A stretch of DNA of 5,570 nucleotides from an uncultured Mesorhizobium sp. (GTDB lineage Bacteria; Pseudomonadota; Alphaproteobacteria; Rhizobiales; Rhizobiaceae). Made by a program: the position numbers and the translations under genes. The notes beneath the pieces were generated by a model, which made no database searches, was not told where the DNA came from, and saw nothing but the letters and a program-made list of their open reading frames with translations. Below are positions 5,555 through 5,570 of this stretch, one piece after another. Position 1 is the stretch's first letter. The number at the start of each line of letters is the position of its first letter. Location of the stretch: positions 1-5,570 of the forward strand of contig CATMOC010000284.1 in the NCBI GenBank assembly GCA_950071955.1, read 5' to 3'.

Positions 5555-5561
5555 CCCCTCC
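5555..5561 (-). promoter_or_regulatory. Ribosome binding site for the first operon gene
   Basis: GGAGGGG on the minus strand ends five bases before TTG 5547-5549. It is among the strongest Shine-Dalgarno matches in the window and is the reason a TTG is chosen as start. It overlaps the GC-rich 13-mer shared with 247-259. Confidence 0.5.
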
Positions 5562-5570
5562 ACCGCGCGC

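Overview
The window is GC-rich, with tightly packed genes, strong GC preference at third codon positions and GGAGG-type ribosome binding sites. Together with the look of the proteins, this suggests an alphaproteobacterium (Hyphomicrobiales, Sphingomonadales or a relative). That placement is an impression; nothing in the window proves it. No RNA gene, insertion sequence, CRISPR array or phage feature is visible.

Layout. (1) Positions 1-192, minus strand: the first 64 codons of a glutathione S-transferase that runs off the left edge. (2) 193-364: the only sizeable non-coding stretch, lying between divergent genes and carrying two perfect inverted repeats. (3) 365-994, plus strand: a flavin reductase-like FMN-binding protein, best started at a TTG. 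(4) 1008-5549, minus strand, convergent with gene 3: a compact five-gene run. In transcription order it is an ATP-grasp acyl-CoA synthetase-type gene whose reading frame is broken near 5310-5345, a 388-aa acyl-CoA dehydrogenase, a 338-aa acyl-CoA dehydrogenase, a two-domain carboxymuconolactone decarboxylase/AhpD-like protein, and an alpha/beta hydrolase. Gaps in this run are 4, 2, 13 and 9 bp, so it is almost certainly one operon.

How the genes may work together. The ATP-grasp enzyme would make, or help make, an acyl-CoA. The two unequal dehydrogenases look like one heteromeric enzyme. The large one keeps the N-terminal flavin/substrate motifs and a glutamate at the isovaleryl-/long-chain-type catalytic position. 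The small one lacks a catalytic glutamate at both known positions but keeps the C-terminal flavin-contact motif. This arrangement is known from steroid side-chain and ring catabolism in actinobacteria. The CMD-like protein and the alpha/beta hydrolase recall the PcaC/PcaD steps of the protocatechuate pathway, but neither has the standard catalytic set: the hydrolase has alanine in place of the nucleophilic serine. The simplest reading is a catabolic operon for a cyclic, aromatic or terpenoid/steroid-like acid degraded as a CoA thioester. The substrate cannot be read from the sequence.

The most interesting points are the frame break in the first operon gene together with an ATGA restart further down, the serine-less hydrolase, and the split dehydrogenase.
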